A model generated the notes under the pieces. The model saw only the letters and a program-made list of their open reading frames with translations. It was not told the DNA's origin and made no database searches. The translations under genes were made by a program, and so were the position numbers. Of a stretch of DNA of 6,142 bases, positions 1 through 6,142 are shown in pieces. The DNA lies in assembly GCA_017618515.1 (NCBI GenBank), contig JAFZUB010000083.1, positions 1-6,142 of the forward strand, given 5' to 3'. The stretch's first letter is position 1. Each line of letters starts with the position of its first letter. The DNA is from Bacteroidaceae bacterium. Its GTDB lineage: Bacteria; Bacteroidota; Bacteroidia; Bacteroidales; Bacteroidaceae.

Positions 1-1174
1 CCTTGCCGCAGGCCTCGGACTCTGCACCAAAGGCTGGACGCACGATGCCTGAGCGCAGATACTCTGGCATGTCCACATAGTCATCAGTGCTGGTGAGGGT
101 CATGCCGATGTTGCCGTAGAAGTCTTTGACGGCCTTGAAGGCGAGGCCCCATTTCGACGTGGTGGCAGTGCCCCATGAGCCCATGTTGGCGGGCACATAT
201 TTCCCAAACTCATTCAGTTTGCCTTTGCCCGGCACCTCGGGACTCCAGTCTATCTCCGTCACCATGATGGGATGTGTCTTCACCACGGGCACCTGCACGC
301 CAAACTGTCGGATGAACGCCTCGTGGTCGGGGTGCTCATCGCTGGCGCCGTACCACCCAGGATAGACATGCACGGCATAGCCGAAGTTCTTTCCCTTGAT
401 GGGGCAACGGGCGTAGTCGGCATAGTGTGACTGCCATCCGCTGCCCGGTATCCATACGATGCCCTTGAATTTATTCTTACGCACCTTGTCAAGCACCGGC
501 TGGAAGAAGTCGCGCAGCGCGGTACTGTCCTTACGCCATCCGCTGAGCGTCACATCCACGGGCTCGTTAGCCAGTTCAAGCGACACCACTCCACTATTGG
601 CACGGATGGAGTCGTGGCGCGACACCACGTCCCACACGGTGAGCAGATAGCGCTGATACTCTCCCCCAACCTCTATATGATGCGGACACACGCCTGGGGG
701 ACGCACGATAACGTAAAGCCCACGGTCTAGAGCCTTGCGGATGATGGGCCAATAGACCACATCCATGTACTTGCGCAGGCGCTCCACACTGAAGCGCGAG
801 ATGTCAGCCTCGCCGTGCGCCTTGCCGTCGGACTTGAGCATGGGATCGTTGGTCCAGCAGGGATCGAGATGCAGGCGAAACACATTGCAGTAGGCTCCCT
901 GCGCCTTGTCGGTGATGGCAGCAAAAATCTTATCGAAATAGGCGATGCAGTCAGGCGCCTTCTCGTCGGTGCAGCCGTGGCCCCAGCGATAGCTGTTGAA
1001 GTAGGGATTGGGAGTGTCCATCACTCCGTTAAGCAGCACACGCTGCCCCTGCTTGTTGACGAGCTGGTTGCCCTTCACTCGCAGCGGTGAGAGCGACTGT
1101 GCCTGAACCTGATTAAGAAATGGAATCTGGCAATTGACAATTAAGGCAAATGCAAGGAATAAATGTTTCTTCAT
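1..1174 (-). CDS. Secreted glycoside hydrolase family 5 (cellulase-fold) enzyme, 3' end cut by window edge
   Basis: This gene has no stop codon inside the window; I translated 391 codons from the ATG at 1174. It begins with a signal peptide (MKKHLFLAFALIV, hydrophobic to about residue 20) and a likely signal peptidase I site VQA|QS after residue 25, so the enzyme is exported. After a short lead (G-x-x-L-V-N-x-x-G, residues 35-43) comes a GH5-type TIM barrel. Visible family landmarks are the VFRL arginine (R100), RPPG at 158-161, ELANEP with the predicted acid/base Glu204, AVHVYPGW with His269 and Tyr271, and MVTEIDWS with the predicted nucleophile Glu307. GH5 enzymes hydrolyse beta-linked glycans such as cellulose, mannan or xyloglucan with retention of configuration; the actual substrate cannot be told from this sequence. 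It is divergent from the lptB operon, and no SusC/SusD-type partner is visible. The family call is strong; the subfamily and any C-terminal module remain unknown. Confidence 0.88.
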   Translation of the reverse strand, partial: MKKHLFLAFALIVNCQIPFLNQVQAQSLSPLRVKGNQLVNKQGQRVLLNGVMDTPNPYFNSYRWGHGCTDEKAPDCIAYFDKIFAAITDKAQGAYCNVFRLHLDPCWTNDPMLKSDGKAHGEADISRFSVERLRKYMDVVYWPIIRKALDRGLYVIVRPPGVCPHHIEVGGEYQRYLLTVWDVVSRHDSIRANSGVVSLELANEPVDVTLSGWRKDSTALRDFFQPVLDKVRKNKFKGIVWIPGSGWQSHYADYARCPIKGKNFGYAVHVYPGWYGASDEHPDHEAFIRQFGVQVPVVKTHPIMVTEIDWSPEVPGKGKLNEFGKYVPANMGSWGTATTSKWGLAFKAVKDFYGNIGMTLTSTDDYVDMPEYLRSGIVRPAFGAESEACGK

Positions 1175-1199
1175 AATGGTAATGTACTGTATGCGTTTG

Positions 1200-1230
1200 C
1201 AAATTTACGAATTTTCCACGACATTTAACT
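1200..1230 (-). promoter_or_regulatory. Predicted Bacteroidota-type promoter of the GH5 gene
   Basis: On the minus strand the sequence TAAATTTG (1207 down to 1200) is an exact match to the TAnnTTTG -7 element known from Bacteroidota. It lies 25 nt upstream of the GH5 ATG at 1174. The matching -33 position, around 1227-1230, reads AGTT and is a poor match to TTTG, so promoter strength may depend on an activator. The predicted transcription start is roughly 1193-1195, giving a leader of about 20 nt. The -7 match is seen directly; the function is inferred. Confidence 0.6.
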
Positions 1231-1247
1231 ATTTTTAGGTCGCTACA

Positions 1248-1280
1248 TTTTTCACAATCCAGAGAAAATGACTATCTTTG
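1248..1280 (+). promoter_or_regulatory. Predicted Bacteroidota-type promoter of the lptB-ftsK-lolA-trxB operon
   Basis: TATCTTTG at 1273-1280 is an exact TAnnTTTG -7 element. TTTC at 1250-1253 lies 19 bp upstream, which is the usual spacing, and is one base from the TTTG -33 consensus. The predicted transcription start is near 1286-1288. This is the only convincing promoter ahead of the four tightly packed plus-strand genes. The leader would be about 22 nt to GTG 1309 or about 64 nt to ATG 1351. Confidence 0.65.
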
Positions 1281-1350
1281 CAGATAATTTTATGTAAACT
1301 ACCCAAAAGTGCAGAACTCCGACACTATAGATCCTGTTCAGAAAGGCGAG

Positions 1351-2088
1351 ATGACGCTCCATGTGGAGGGCCTCGTTAAGCGCTACGGCAAACGCACCGT
1401 GGTGGACAACGTGAGCTTCAAGGTGAAGCAGGGCGAGATAGTGGGACTGCTCGGCCCCAACGGTGCCGGCAAGACCACATCGTTCTACATGACCACCGGC
1501 CTCATCGTGCCCAACGGCGGCAGGATATTCCTCGACGACCTCGACATCACGGGCTACCCAGTGTATAAGCGTGCCCGCCACGGCATCGGCTATCTGGCGC
1601 AGGAGGCATCCGTATTTCGCAAGATGAGCGTGGAGGACAATATCATGTCTATCCTGGAGATGACGGGCAAACCCAAAGCCTATCAGAAGGAGAAGCTGGA
1701 GAGCCTTATCCATGAGTTCAGCCTGGAGAAGGTACGCAAGAATATGGGCGACCGCCTCAGTGGCGGAGAGCGCAGACGTACGGAGATAGCCCGCTGCCTC
1801 GCCATCGAGCCGAAGTTTATCATGCTCGACGAGCCCTTTGCCGGCGTTGACCCCATCGCTGTGGAGGAGATACAGCAGGTGGTTTACAAGCTCAAGGACC
1901 GCAACATCGGTATCCTCATCACTGACCACAACGTGGACGAGACCCTCGCCATCACCGACCGTGCGTATCTCCTCTTTGAAGGTAAGATACTCTTCCACGG
2001 CCTGCCTGAGGAGCTCGCCGCCAATCCGATTGTGAGAGAGAAATATCTCACCAAAAACTTTGAATTGAAGAAAAAGACCTTTGACTAA
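1351..2088 (+). CDS. lptB: LPS export system ATP-binding protein LptB
   Basis: This is the cytoplasmic ABC ATPase that, with the LptF and LptG membrane proteins, extracts lipopolysaccharide from the inner membrane and drives it along the Lpt bridge to the outer membrane. All nucleotide-binding motifs are intact (numbered from ATG 1351): Walker [10 protein letters not shown] at 35-43, Q-loop Gln84, signature LSGGE at 136-140, Walker B FIMLDEP with Asp160 and Glu161, and H-loop His193 in TDHNV. The stretch [17 protein letters not shown] around the Q-loop distinguishes LptB from other ABC ATPases. From this ATG the protein is 245 aa, close to the usual LptB size, and the family domain begins at once ([16 protein letters not shown]). 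An in-frame GTG at 1309 would add 14 non-domain residues; an in-frame TAA at 1285 bars anything further upstream. Neither start has a clear Shine-Dalgarno. The stop is one base from the ftsK ATG, suggesting translational coupling. Confidence 0.93.
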   Translation: MTLHVEGLVKRYGKRTVVDNVSFKVKQGEIVGLLGPNGAGKTTSFYMTTGLIVPNGGRIFLDDLDITGYPVYKRARHGIGYLAQEASVFRKMSVEDNIMSILEMTGKPKAYQKEKLESLIHEFSLEKVRKNMGDRLSGGERRRTEIARCLAIEPKFIMLDEPFAGVDPIAVEEIQQVVYKLKDRNIGILITDHNVDETLAITDRAYLLFEGKILFHGLPEELAANPIVREKYLTKNFELKKKTFD

Positions 2089-2089
2089 T

Positions 2090-4654
2090 ATGCCAAAAAG
2101 AAATACTAAAAAAGGAGTAAGGAGTAAGGGAGTAAAAAGCACAGGAGGAAGGAGTAAAGGAACAAGGAGTAAGACTACCCGAAACTCCAAACCCAAGGGA
2201 CTGGGACTGAAAGAATGGCTGCGCAACATTAAGAGCGGCGACACCGCCCGCTTCATTGTGGGACTGGTGCTGATTGCCTTGGCACTCTTCCTAGCCATAT
2301 CATTCGTTTCGTTTATCCTCTCCGGTAAAGAGGACGCCGTGAACCTCGAGATAATCACCGGCAAGAGCGTAGGTGACATACAGAATATCAGCAACAGCGG
2401 CGGCACAATCGGACTGAGGGCTGCCAACTACTTCATGCAAGAGGGCTTTGGCTTCCCTGCCCTATTCATCCCCATCTTTATGCTACTGCTGGCTATGAAG
2501 CTGATGAAGACACACTTCGTGAAGATTACCCAGCAGTTCATCAACTGCGGCTTCCTCATGATTTGGGGCTCCGTCACCCTGGCATATCTCATGCCCGACG
2601 GACTGGGAATCTTCAAACCCGGTGGACAACACGGCATCAATATCTGCAACTTCCTCACCTCCACTATCGGCAACATAGGACTGGTGATGCTGCTTGCTAT
2701 CACCATGATAATCTTCTGCATCTACCTCACCACCAAGACCATCGAGGTCATACGCCGTATGATGCATGTAGAGAAGCCCATCAAGGATATTGCTGACAAG
2801 GTGAAGAATCGTATCGCCACCGCCACCGATAATAACGACGACATCTCCACCGCAGAGAACTCCGACGACACACCCGCTCTCGCAGACTTCCCCGATGAGG
2901 TAGGCCCCACCGTCATCGACTTCACTGACGAACAACCGGAGCTGTCCGAGCAAGAGACTATACCCGAGGAGGAAACCGAAGAAGAGCCGGTAGAGCCCAT
3001 AGAGTCCAACCCCTACGACGAGATACCTCTAGACATAGAGATACCTGACGACGAGCCTGCCGACACCGACGAGGATATGGACGACGAGGATGACTACGAC
3101 AACCGCGGTGACCTCGACACGCCATACGACCCGCATCTGGACTTTGAGTTCTATAAGTACCCCAGCACCGATCTGCTCAAGAAGTATCCCGACCAGGATG
3201 CCGCCGCCATTGACATGGAGGAGCAGCAGGCCAACAAGGAGCGCATTATCAATGTGTTGCGCAACTTCGGCGTGGAGATATCCAGCATCAAGGCCACAGT
3301 AGGCCCCACCATCACACTATATGAGATAACGCCCGCCGTGGGTGTGCGCATAGCCAGGATACGTAATCTGGAAGACGATATTGCTCTCAGCCTCAGCGCT
3401 ATCGGTATTCGTATCATCGCACCCATCCCCGGCAAGGGAACAATCGGTATTGAGGTGCCGAACGCAAAGCCCAAGATTGTGTCGATGGAGAGCATCATCA
3501 ACAGCCGCAAGTTCCAGGAGTGCGACTACGACTTGCCCATCGCCCTCGGACGCACCATAACCAACGACATCTACATACAGGACCTCGCCAAGATGCCGCA
3601 CCTGCTCGTGGCCGGTGCCACCGGTCAGGGTAAGTCGGTGGGCCTCAACGCCATCATCACCTCCCTACTCTACAAGAAGCACCCTACGGAGCTCAAGCTT
3701 GTGCTCGTTGACCCCAAGAAAGTGGAGTTTAGCGTCTATGCACCGCTGGAGTACAACTTCATGGCAGAGATAGACGAGTCGGAAGGCGAGCCCGTCATCA
3801 CCGATACCGACCGCGTGAAGCACACGCTCAAGAGCCTATGCCGCGAGATGGATGACCGCTACATGCTGCTCAAGAGCGCACGCTGTCGCACCATCAAGGA
3901 ATACAATGAAAAATTCTGCGCGCGCCGCCTCAATCCCCAGCACGGACACCGTTTCCTGCCCTACATAGTAGTAGTGATAGACGAGTTTGGCGACCTCATC
4001 ATGGTGGCTGGCAAGGAGATAGAGTACCCCATCACTCGTATCGCCCAGCTGGCTCGTGCCGTGGGCATACACATGGTCATAGCCACGCAGCGCCCCACCA
4101 CCAATATTATCACTGGTAATATCAAGGCCAACTTCCCCGCACGAATGGCCTTCCGCGTGATGGCCGCCATCGACTCGCGCACCATCCTCGACCAGACGGG
4201 CGCCAACCAGCTCATAGGTCGCGGCGATATGCTCTTCCTCGCCAACGGCAAGCAAGTAGAGCGTGTGCAATGCGCATTCGTCGACACACCAGAGGTGGAA
4301 GATATCAGCGAGTTTATCAGCAGCCAGAATGGTCCACTCAAGCCCTACCGCCTGCCTGAAGTTAGCATGGACGAAGGCGATATGGGCGGCGATGGAGCAG
4401 ACGGCGGCGGCTCGCCAGGTCGCTACGACGATATGTTTGCAGAAGTGGCGCGCTACGTTGTCAACGGGCAGCAAGGCTCCACATCAGCCATACAGCGCAC
4501 CTTCGCCATCGGCTACAACCGCGCCGGTCGCCTGATGGACCAATTGGAGAAAGCCAAGATAGTGGGTCCCGCCCGCGGCTCCAAGCCCCGCGATGTGCTC
4601 ATCCTCGACGAGGCTGAACTCAACGCCAAACTGCAGGCACTAGGACTGATGTAA
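2090..4654 (+). CDS. ftsK: DNA translocase FtsK
   Basis: This 854-aa septal DNA pump moves chromosomal DNA during division and normally activates XerCD recombination at dif. The N-terminal tail (1-50) is very basic, with 17 Lys/Arg. Four predicted membrane helices follow at about 54-77, 121-138, 152-168 and 190-214. An acidic linker spans 249-341. The motor domain then runs from about 375, with Walker A GATGQGKS at 509-516, Walker B VVVIDEFGDL (Asp631, Glu632) and the FtsK/SpoIIIE signature IATQRPT at 664-670. A Gly/Asp-rich spacer at 761-777 leads into the C-terminal gamma winged helix (about 779-840; STSAIQR, GYNRAGRLMDQLE, GSKPRDV), which reads polar DNA motifs. The ATG at 2090 is preferred over an upstream in-frame TTG at 2081 that overlaps lptB; the next in-frame ATG is at codon 116, inside the membrane region. 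All key motor residues are present, so it should be functional. Confidence 0.96.
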   Translation: MPKRNTKKGVRSKGVKSTGGRSKGTRSKTTRNSKPKGLGLKEWLRNIKSGDTARFIVGLVLIALALFLAISFVSFILSGKEDAVNLEIITGKSVGDIQNISNSGGTIGLRAANYFMQEGFGFPALFIPIFMLLLAMKLMKTHFVKITQQFINCGFLMIWGSVTLAYLMPDGLGIFKPGGQHGINICNFLTSTIGNIGLVMLLAITMIIFCIYLTTKTIEVIRRMMHVEKPIKDIADKVKNRIATATDNNDDISTAENSDDTPALADFPDEVGPTVIDFTDEQPELSEQETIPEEETEEEPVEPIESNPYDEIPLDIEIPDDEPADTDEDMDDEDDYDNRGDLDTPYDPHLDFEFYKYPSTDLLKKYPDQDAAAIDMEEQQANKERIINVLRNFGVEISSIKATVGPTITLYEITPAVGVRIARIRNLEDDIALSLSAIGIRIIAPIPGKGTIGIEVPNAKPKIVSMESIINSRKFQECDYDLPIALGRTITNDIYIQDLAKMPHLLVAGATGQGKSVGLNAIITSLLYKKHPTELKLVLVDPKKVEFSVYAPLEYNFMAEIDESEGEPVITDTDRVKHTLKSLCREMDDRYMLLKSARCRTIKEYNEKFCARRLNPQHGHRFLPYIVVVIDEFGDLIMVAGKEIEYPITRIAQLARAVGIHMVIATQRPTTNIITGNIKANFPARMAFRVMAAIDSRTILDQTGANQLIGRGDMLFLANGKQVERVQCAFVDTPEVEDISEFISSQNGPLKPYRLPEVSMDEGDMGGDGADGGGSPGRYDDMFAEVARYVVNGQQGSTSAIQRTFAIGYNRAGRLMDQLEKAKIVGPARGSKPRDVLILDEAELNAKLQALGLM
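2114..2172 (+). repeat. Cluster of five GGAGTAA heptamers inside the 5' end of ftsK
   Basis: Exact GGAGTAA copies start at 2114, 2121, 2129, 2151 and 2166. The first two are directly tandem and the third follows after one extra G. Relative to the ftsK frame they fall in two different phases: phase 0 gives Gly-Val and phase 1 gives Arg-Ser-Lys. The repetition is therefore at nucleotide level rather than a protein repeat. Partial copies, such as the GGAGGAA at 2144-2150, lie between them. The encoded tail is Gly, Ser, Lys and Arg rich. Confidence 0.8.
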
Positions 4655-4667
4655 ATATTTTACAACT

Positions 4668-5285
4668 ATGAAAAAGATAATCCTTACACTTAGCGTTATT
4701 GTTATGGCCATTGCAGCTCCAGCACAGAGCAGCAAGGCTAAGGCAGTGCTCGACAAAACATCTGCCGTGATACGCAATGCCGGAGACATCAAAGCCGAAT
4801 TCTCTGCCAACGCCACCAGCGGTAGCATGAGCGGCACCATCTACATCCATAAGCATATGCTCCACCTCGCGTCCTCCGACGTGAAATGCTGGTTTGACGG
4901 CAAGACACTCTGGACCTATCGCAAGAGCACCAACGAGGTAAATATCACCACACCCACTGCGGCGGAGAAGCAGAGCATCAATCCCTACCATTTTATAAAT
5001 ATATATAAGAAGGGCTACAGCTACACCATGCGCGAGACTACGCTACGCGGCAAGGGAGCCTACGAGGTGACACTCAACGCCACCTCCCCCACCAACAAGT
5101 TGCGCAAGATGGTCATCACCATCGACAAAGCCACCTACTACCCCCTCGCCGTCAATATGCAGCGCGTAAAGAGCAGCACCACCATCTACATAACCTCATG
5201 CAAGACCAAGCAGAAGTTTAATGCCAACACATTCTCATTCAAGCGCTCCGATTACCCCTCCGCAGAAATAATAGACTTACGATAA
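4668..5285 (+). CDS. lolA: Periplasmic outer-membrane lipoprotein carrier, LolA-like
   Basis: This 205-aa exported protein resembles the Bacteroidota LolA family. LolA receives lipoproteins released from the inner membrane by the LolCDE transporter and carries them through the periplasm in a hydrophobic half-barrel. A clear signal peptide (KKIILTLSVIVMAIAAPAQ) has a likely cleavage at APA|QS after residue 19. The mature part alternates short beta strands: SGTIYIHKHMLHL (54-66), CWFDGKTLWTY (74-84) and a C-terminal run ending in FSFKRSDYPSAEIIDLR. WFDGKTLWTY matches the LolA-type 'DGKTLWxY' strand. Two cysteines remain in the mature protein (C74, C178). Length agrees with LolA precursors (about 200 aa). 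It starts 13 nt after ftsK and ends one base before trxB, so it is co-transcribed. Codons for residues about 109-114 are unusually AT-rich, which is probably trivial. The fold-level call is good; the exact clients are unknown. Confidence 0.85.
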   Translation: MKKIILTLSVIVMAIAAPAQSSKAKAVLDKTSAVIRNAGDIKAEFSANATSGSMSGTIYIHKHMLHLASSDVKCWFDGKTLWTYRKSTNEVNITTPTAAEKQSINPYHFINIYKKGYSYTMRETTLRGKGAYEVTLNATSPTNKLRKMVITIDKATYYPLAVNMQRVKSSTTIYITSCKTKQKFNANTFSFKRSDYPSAEIIDLR

Positions 5286-5286
5286 A

Positions 5287-6142
5287 ATGAATCCTATCAT
5301 CATTGGCAGCGGACCCGCAGGGTACACTGCCGCCATCTACCTCGGCCGCAGCGGCCACAAAGCGACCATCATAGAGGGACTGCAGCCCGGAGGTCAGCTC
5401 ACCACCACCACCATCGTTGAGAACTTCCCCGGCTTCCCCGACGGCATAGACGCCAACGAGCTTATGGGCAACATGCGCCAACAAGCTATCAACTGCGGAG
5501 CAGAGATAATGCACAACACCGTAGTTAAGGCCGACCTCAGCCAGCAGCCCTACTCCCTTACCCTCGACAACGGCACTACCCTGACGGCCGATGTGCTAAT
5601 CATAGCCACCGGCGCCACTGCCAAATACCTCGGACTCAGCGACGAGCAGAAATACCAAGGCATGGGTGTGAGCGCTTGCGCCACCTGCGACGGATTCTTC
5701 TACCGCCGCAAGGTAGTAGGCGTGGTCGGCGGCGGTGACACAGCCTGCGAAGAAGCCACCTATTTGGCAGGACTCTGTGAGAAAGTATATCTAATTGTGC
5801 GCAAGCCCTACCTGCGCGCCACGCAGGCCATGCAGCAGCGCGTGATCAGCAACGACAAGATAGAGATACTCTTCGAGACCAATGTCACGGGCCTCTACGG
5901 CGACGACGGAGTGGAGGGCGCTCACCTTGTTCACCGCAAGGGAGAGAGCGACGAACACACCAGTGACCTGCCCATCAGCGGACTGTTCCTCGCCATAGGC
6001 CACAAACCCAACAGCGACCTCTTCAAGCCGTGGATAGAGACCGACGAACAGGGATACATCATCACTCGCGGTGCCACGCCAGTCACCAACCTTGCCGGCG
6101 TCTTCGCCGCTGGCGATGTGGCCGACCCCAACTACCGCCAAG
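5287..6142 (+). CDS. trxB: Thioredoxin-disulfide reductase TrxB, 3' end cut by window edge
   Basis: This cytoplasmic flavoenzyme passes electrons from NADPH through FAD and a redox disulfide to thioredoxin. The first 285 codons are present and the reading frame is open to the window edge, so only the last roughly 25-35 residues of a usual 310-320 aa protein are missing. The order of motifs is complete so far: FAD-binding GSGPAG (7-12), PGGQLTTTT with VENFPGFP (34-51), ATGA (107-110), the redox-active CATC (Cys131, Cys134), the NADPH-binding GGGDTACEEA (148-157), and the FAD contact AAGDVAD with PNYRQ (274-285). The usual HRR of the NADPH 2'-phosphate site reads VRK (171-173), with the downstream Arg177 kept. 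The ATG follows the lolA stop by one base (TAA-A-ATG), which fixes the start and suggests coupled translation. The family call is very secure. Confidence 0.95.
   Translation, partial: MNPIIIGSGPAGYTAAIYLGRSGHKATIIEGLQPGGQLTTTTIVENFPGFPDGIDANELMGNMRQQAINCGAEIMHNTVVKADLSQQPYSLTLDNGTTLTADVLIIATGATAKYLGLSDEQKYQGMGVSACATCDGFFYRRKVVGVVGGGDTACEEATYLAGLCEKVYLIVRKPYLRATQAMQQRVISNDKIEILFETNVTGLYGDDGVEGAHLVHRKGESDEHTSDLPISGLFLAIGHKPNSDLFKPWIETDEQGYIITRGATPVTNLAGVFAAGDVADPNYRQ

Larger units (their letters stand above)
1175..1350. other. AT-rich divergent intergenic region
   Basis: This is the only real non-coding gap in the window. It is clearly richer in A and T than the genes on either side and separates the divergent GH5 gene and lptB. 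It holds two back-to-back TAnnTTTG promoter motifs, at 1200-1207 (minus) and 1273-1280 (plus). I see no tRNA, no riboswitch-like conserved structure and no obvious operator palindrome. The right-hand part (1309-1350) could be coding if lptB starts at its GTG. Confidence 0.75.

Noticed and set aside
815..1090. 91-codon plus-strand frame inside the GH5 gene
   Set aside because: It is antisense to conserved GH5 barrel sequence, including the VFRL segment, and has no promoter or domain.
2081..2089. TTG at 2081 as the ftsK start
   Set aside because: It would overlap the last codons of lptB and add only three residues; the ATG at 2090 directly after the lptB stop is the simpler start.
1252..2427. 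391-codon open frame on the minus strand opposite lptB and the start of ftsK
   Set aside because: It is Leu, Val and His rich, has no recognisable domain, and fully overlaps lptB, whose ABC motifs are complete. A long antisense frame arises easily when the sense strand avoids TTA, CTA and TCA codons.
2483..2953. 156-codon minus-strand frame opposite the FtsK membrane region and linker
   Set aside because: Its Gly/Val/Asp-rich product mirrors the sense codons, and it has no motif of its own.
3836..4474. 212-codon minus-strand frame opposite the ftsK motor and gamma domains
   Set aside because: It is opposite highly conserved FtsK sequence, has low-complexity His/Ala/Val content, and shows no promoter or family resemblance, so it is a shadow.
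4655..4667. Transcription terminator between ftsK and lolA
   Set aside because: The 13-nt gap has no hairpin or T-run capable of termination.
4620..4991. 123-codon minus-strand frame over the ftsK-lolA junction
   Set aside because: It covers the lolA signal peptide and first strands on the opposite strand; no supporting features were seen.
4990..5010. AT-rich stretch in lolA as a promoter for trxB
   Set aside because: It lacks a TAnnTTTG element, lies about 280 bp inside lolA, and is explained by Ile, Asn, Tyr and Lys codons.
5396..5414. Short ACC repeat in trxB as a microsatellite
   Set aside because: It encodes the conserved TTTT of the TrxB GGQLTTTT motif, so the protein explains it.

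Overview
The window looks like a chromosomal segment from a member of the Bacteroidota, most likely Bacteroidales and plausibly Prevotellaceae. Two TAnnTTTG (-7 type) promoter motifs sit back to back in the one real intergenic region. Shine-Dalgarno sequences are essentially absent before the genes. The gene set (a secreted GH5 glycosidase, then LptB, FtsK, a LolA-like protein and TrxB) also fits that phylum. Genus is inferred from style only; no marker RNA is present.

Layout. Positions 1-1174 (minus strand) carry the first 391 codons of a secreted glycoside hydrolase family 5 enzyme whose 3' end is outside the window. Positions 1175-1350 form an AT-rich divergent promoter region. From there to the right edge, four genes run on the plus strand almost without gaps: lptB (about 1351-2088, possibly starting at GTG 1309), ftsK (2090-4654), a lolA-like gene (4668-5285) and trxB (5287 to beyond 6142). 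The gaps are 1, 13 and 1 nt with no terminator between them, so they very probably form one operon driven by the promoter at about 1248-1280.

Working together. LptB is the cytoplasmic ATPase that powers LPS export. FtsK is the membrane-anchored DNA pump that clears the chromosome terminus at the septum. LolA is a periplasmic lipoprotein carrier. TrxB is the cytoplasmic thioredoxin reductase. Three of the four serve envelope growth or division, so co-transcription would tie envelope supply to the cell cycle. The GH5 enzyme is transcribed away from them and looks functionally unrelated.

No mobile element, CRISPR array, RNA gene, defence system or clear novel system is seen. The most unusual features are a cluster of GGAGTAA heptamers inside the 5' end of ftsK and the extreme charge polarity of the FtsK cytoplasmic segments. 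Smaller curiosities are the ambiguous lptB start with a start-stop ATGTAA in its leader, and a modified NADPH motif in TrxB.
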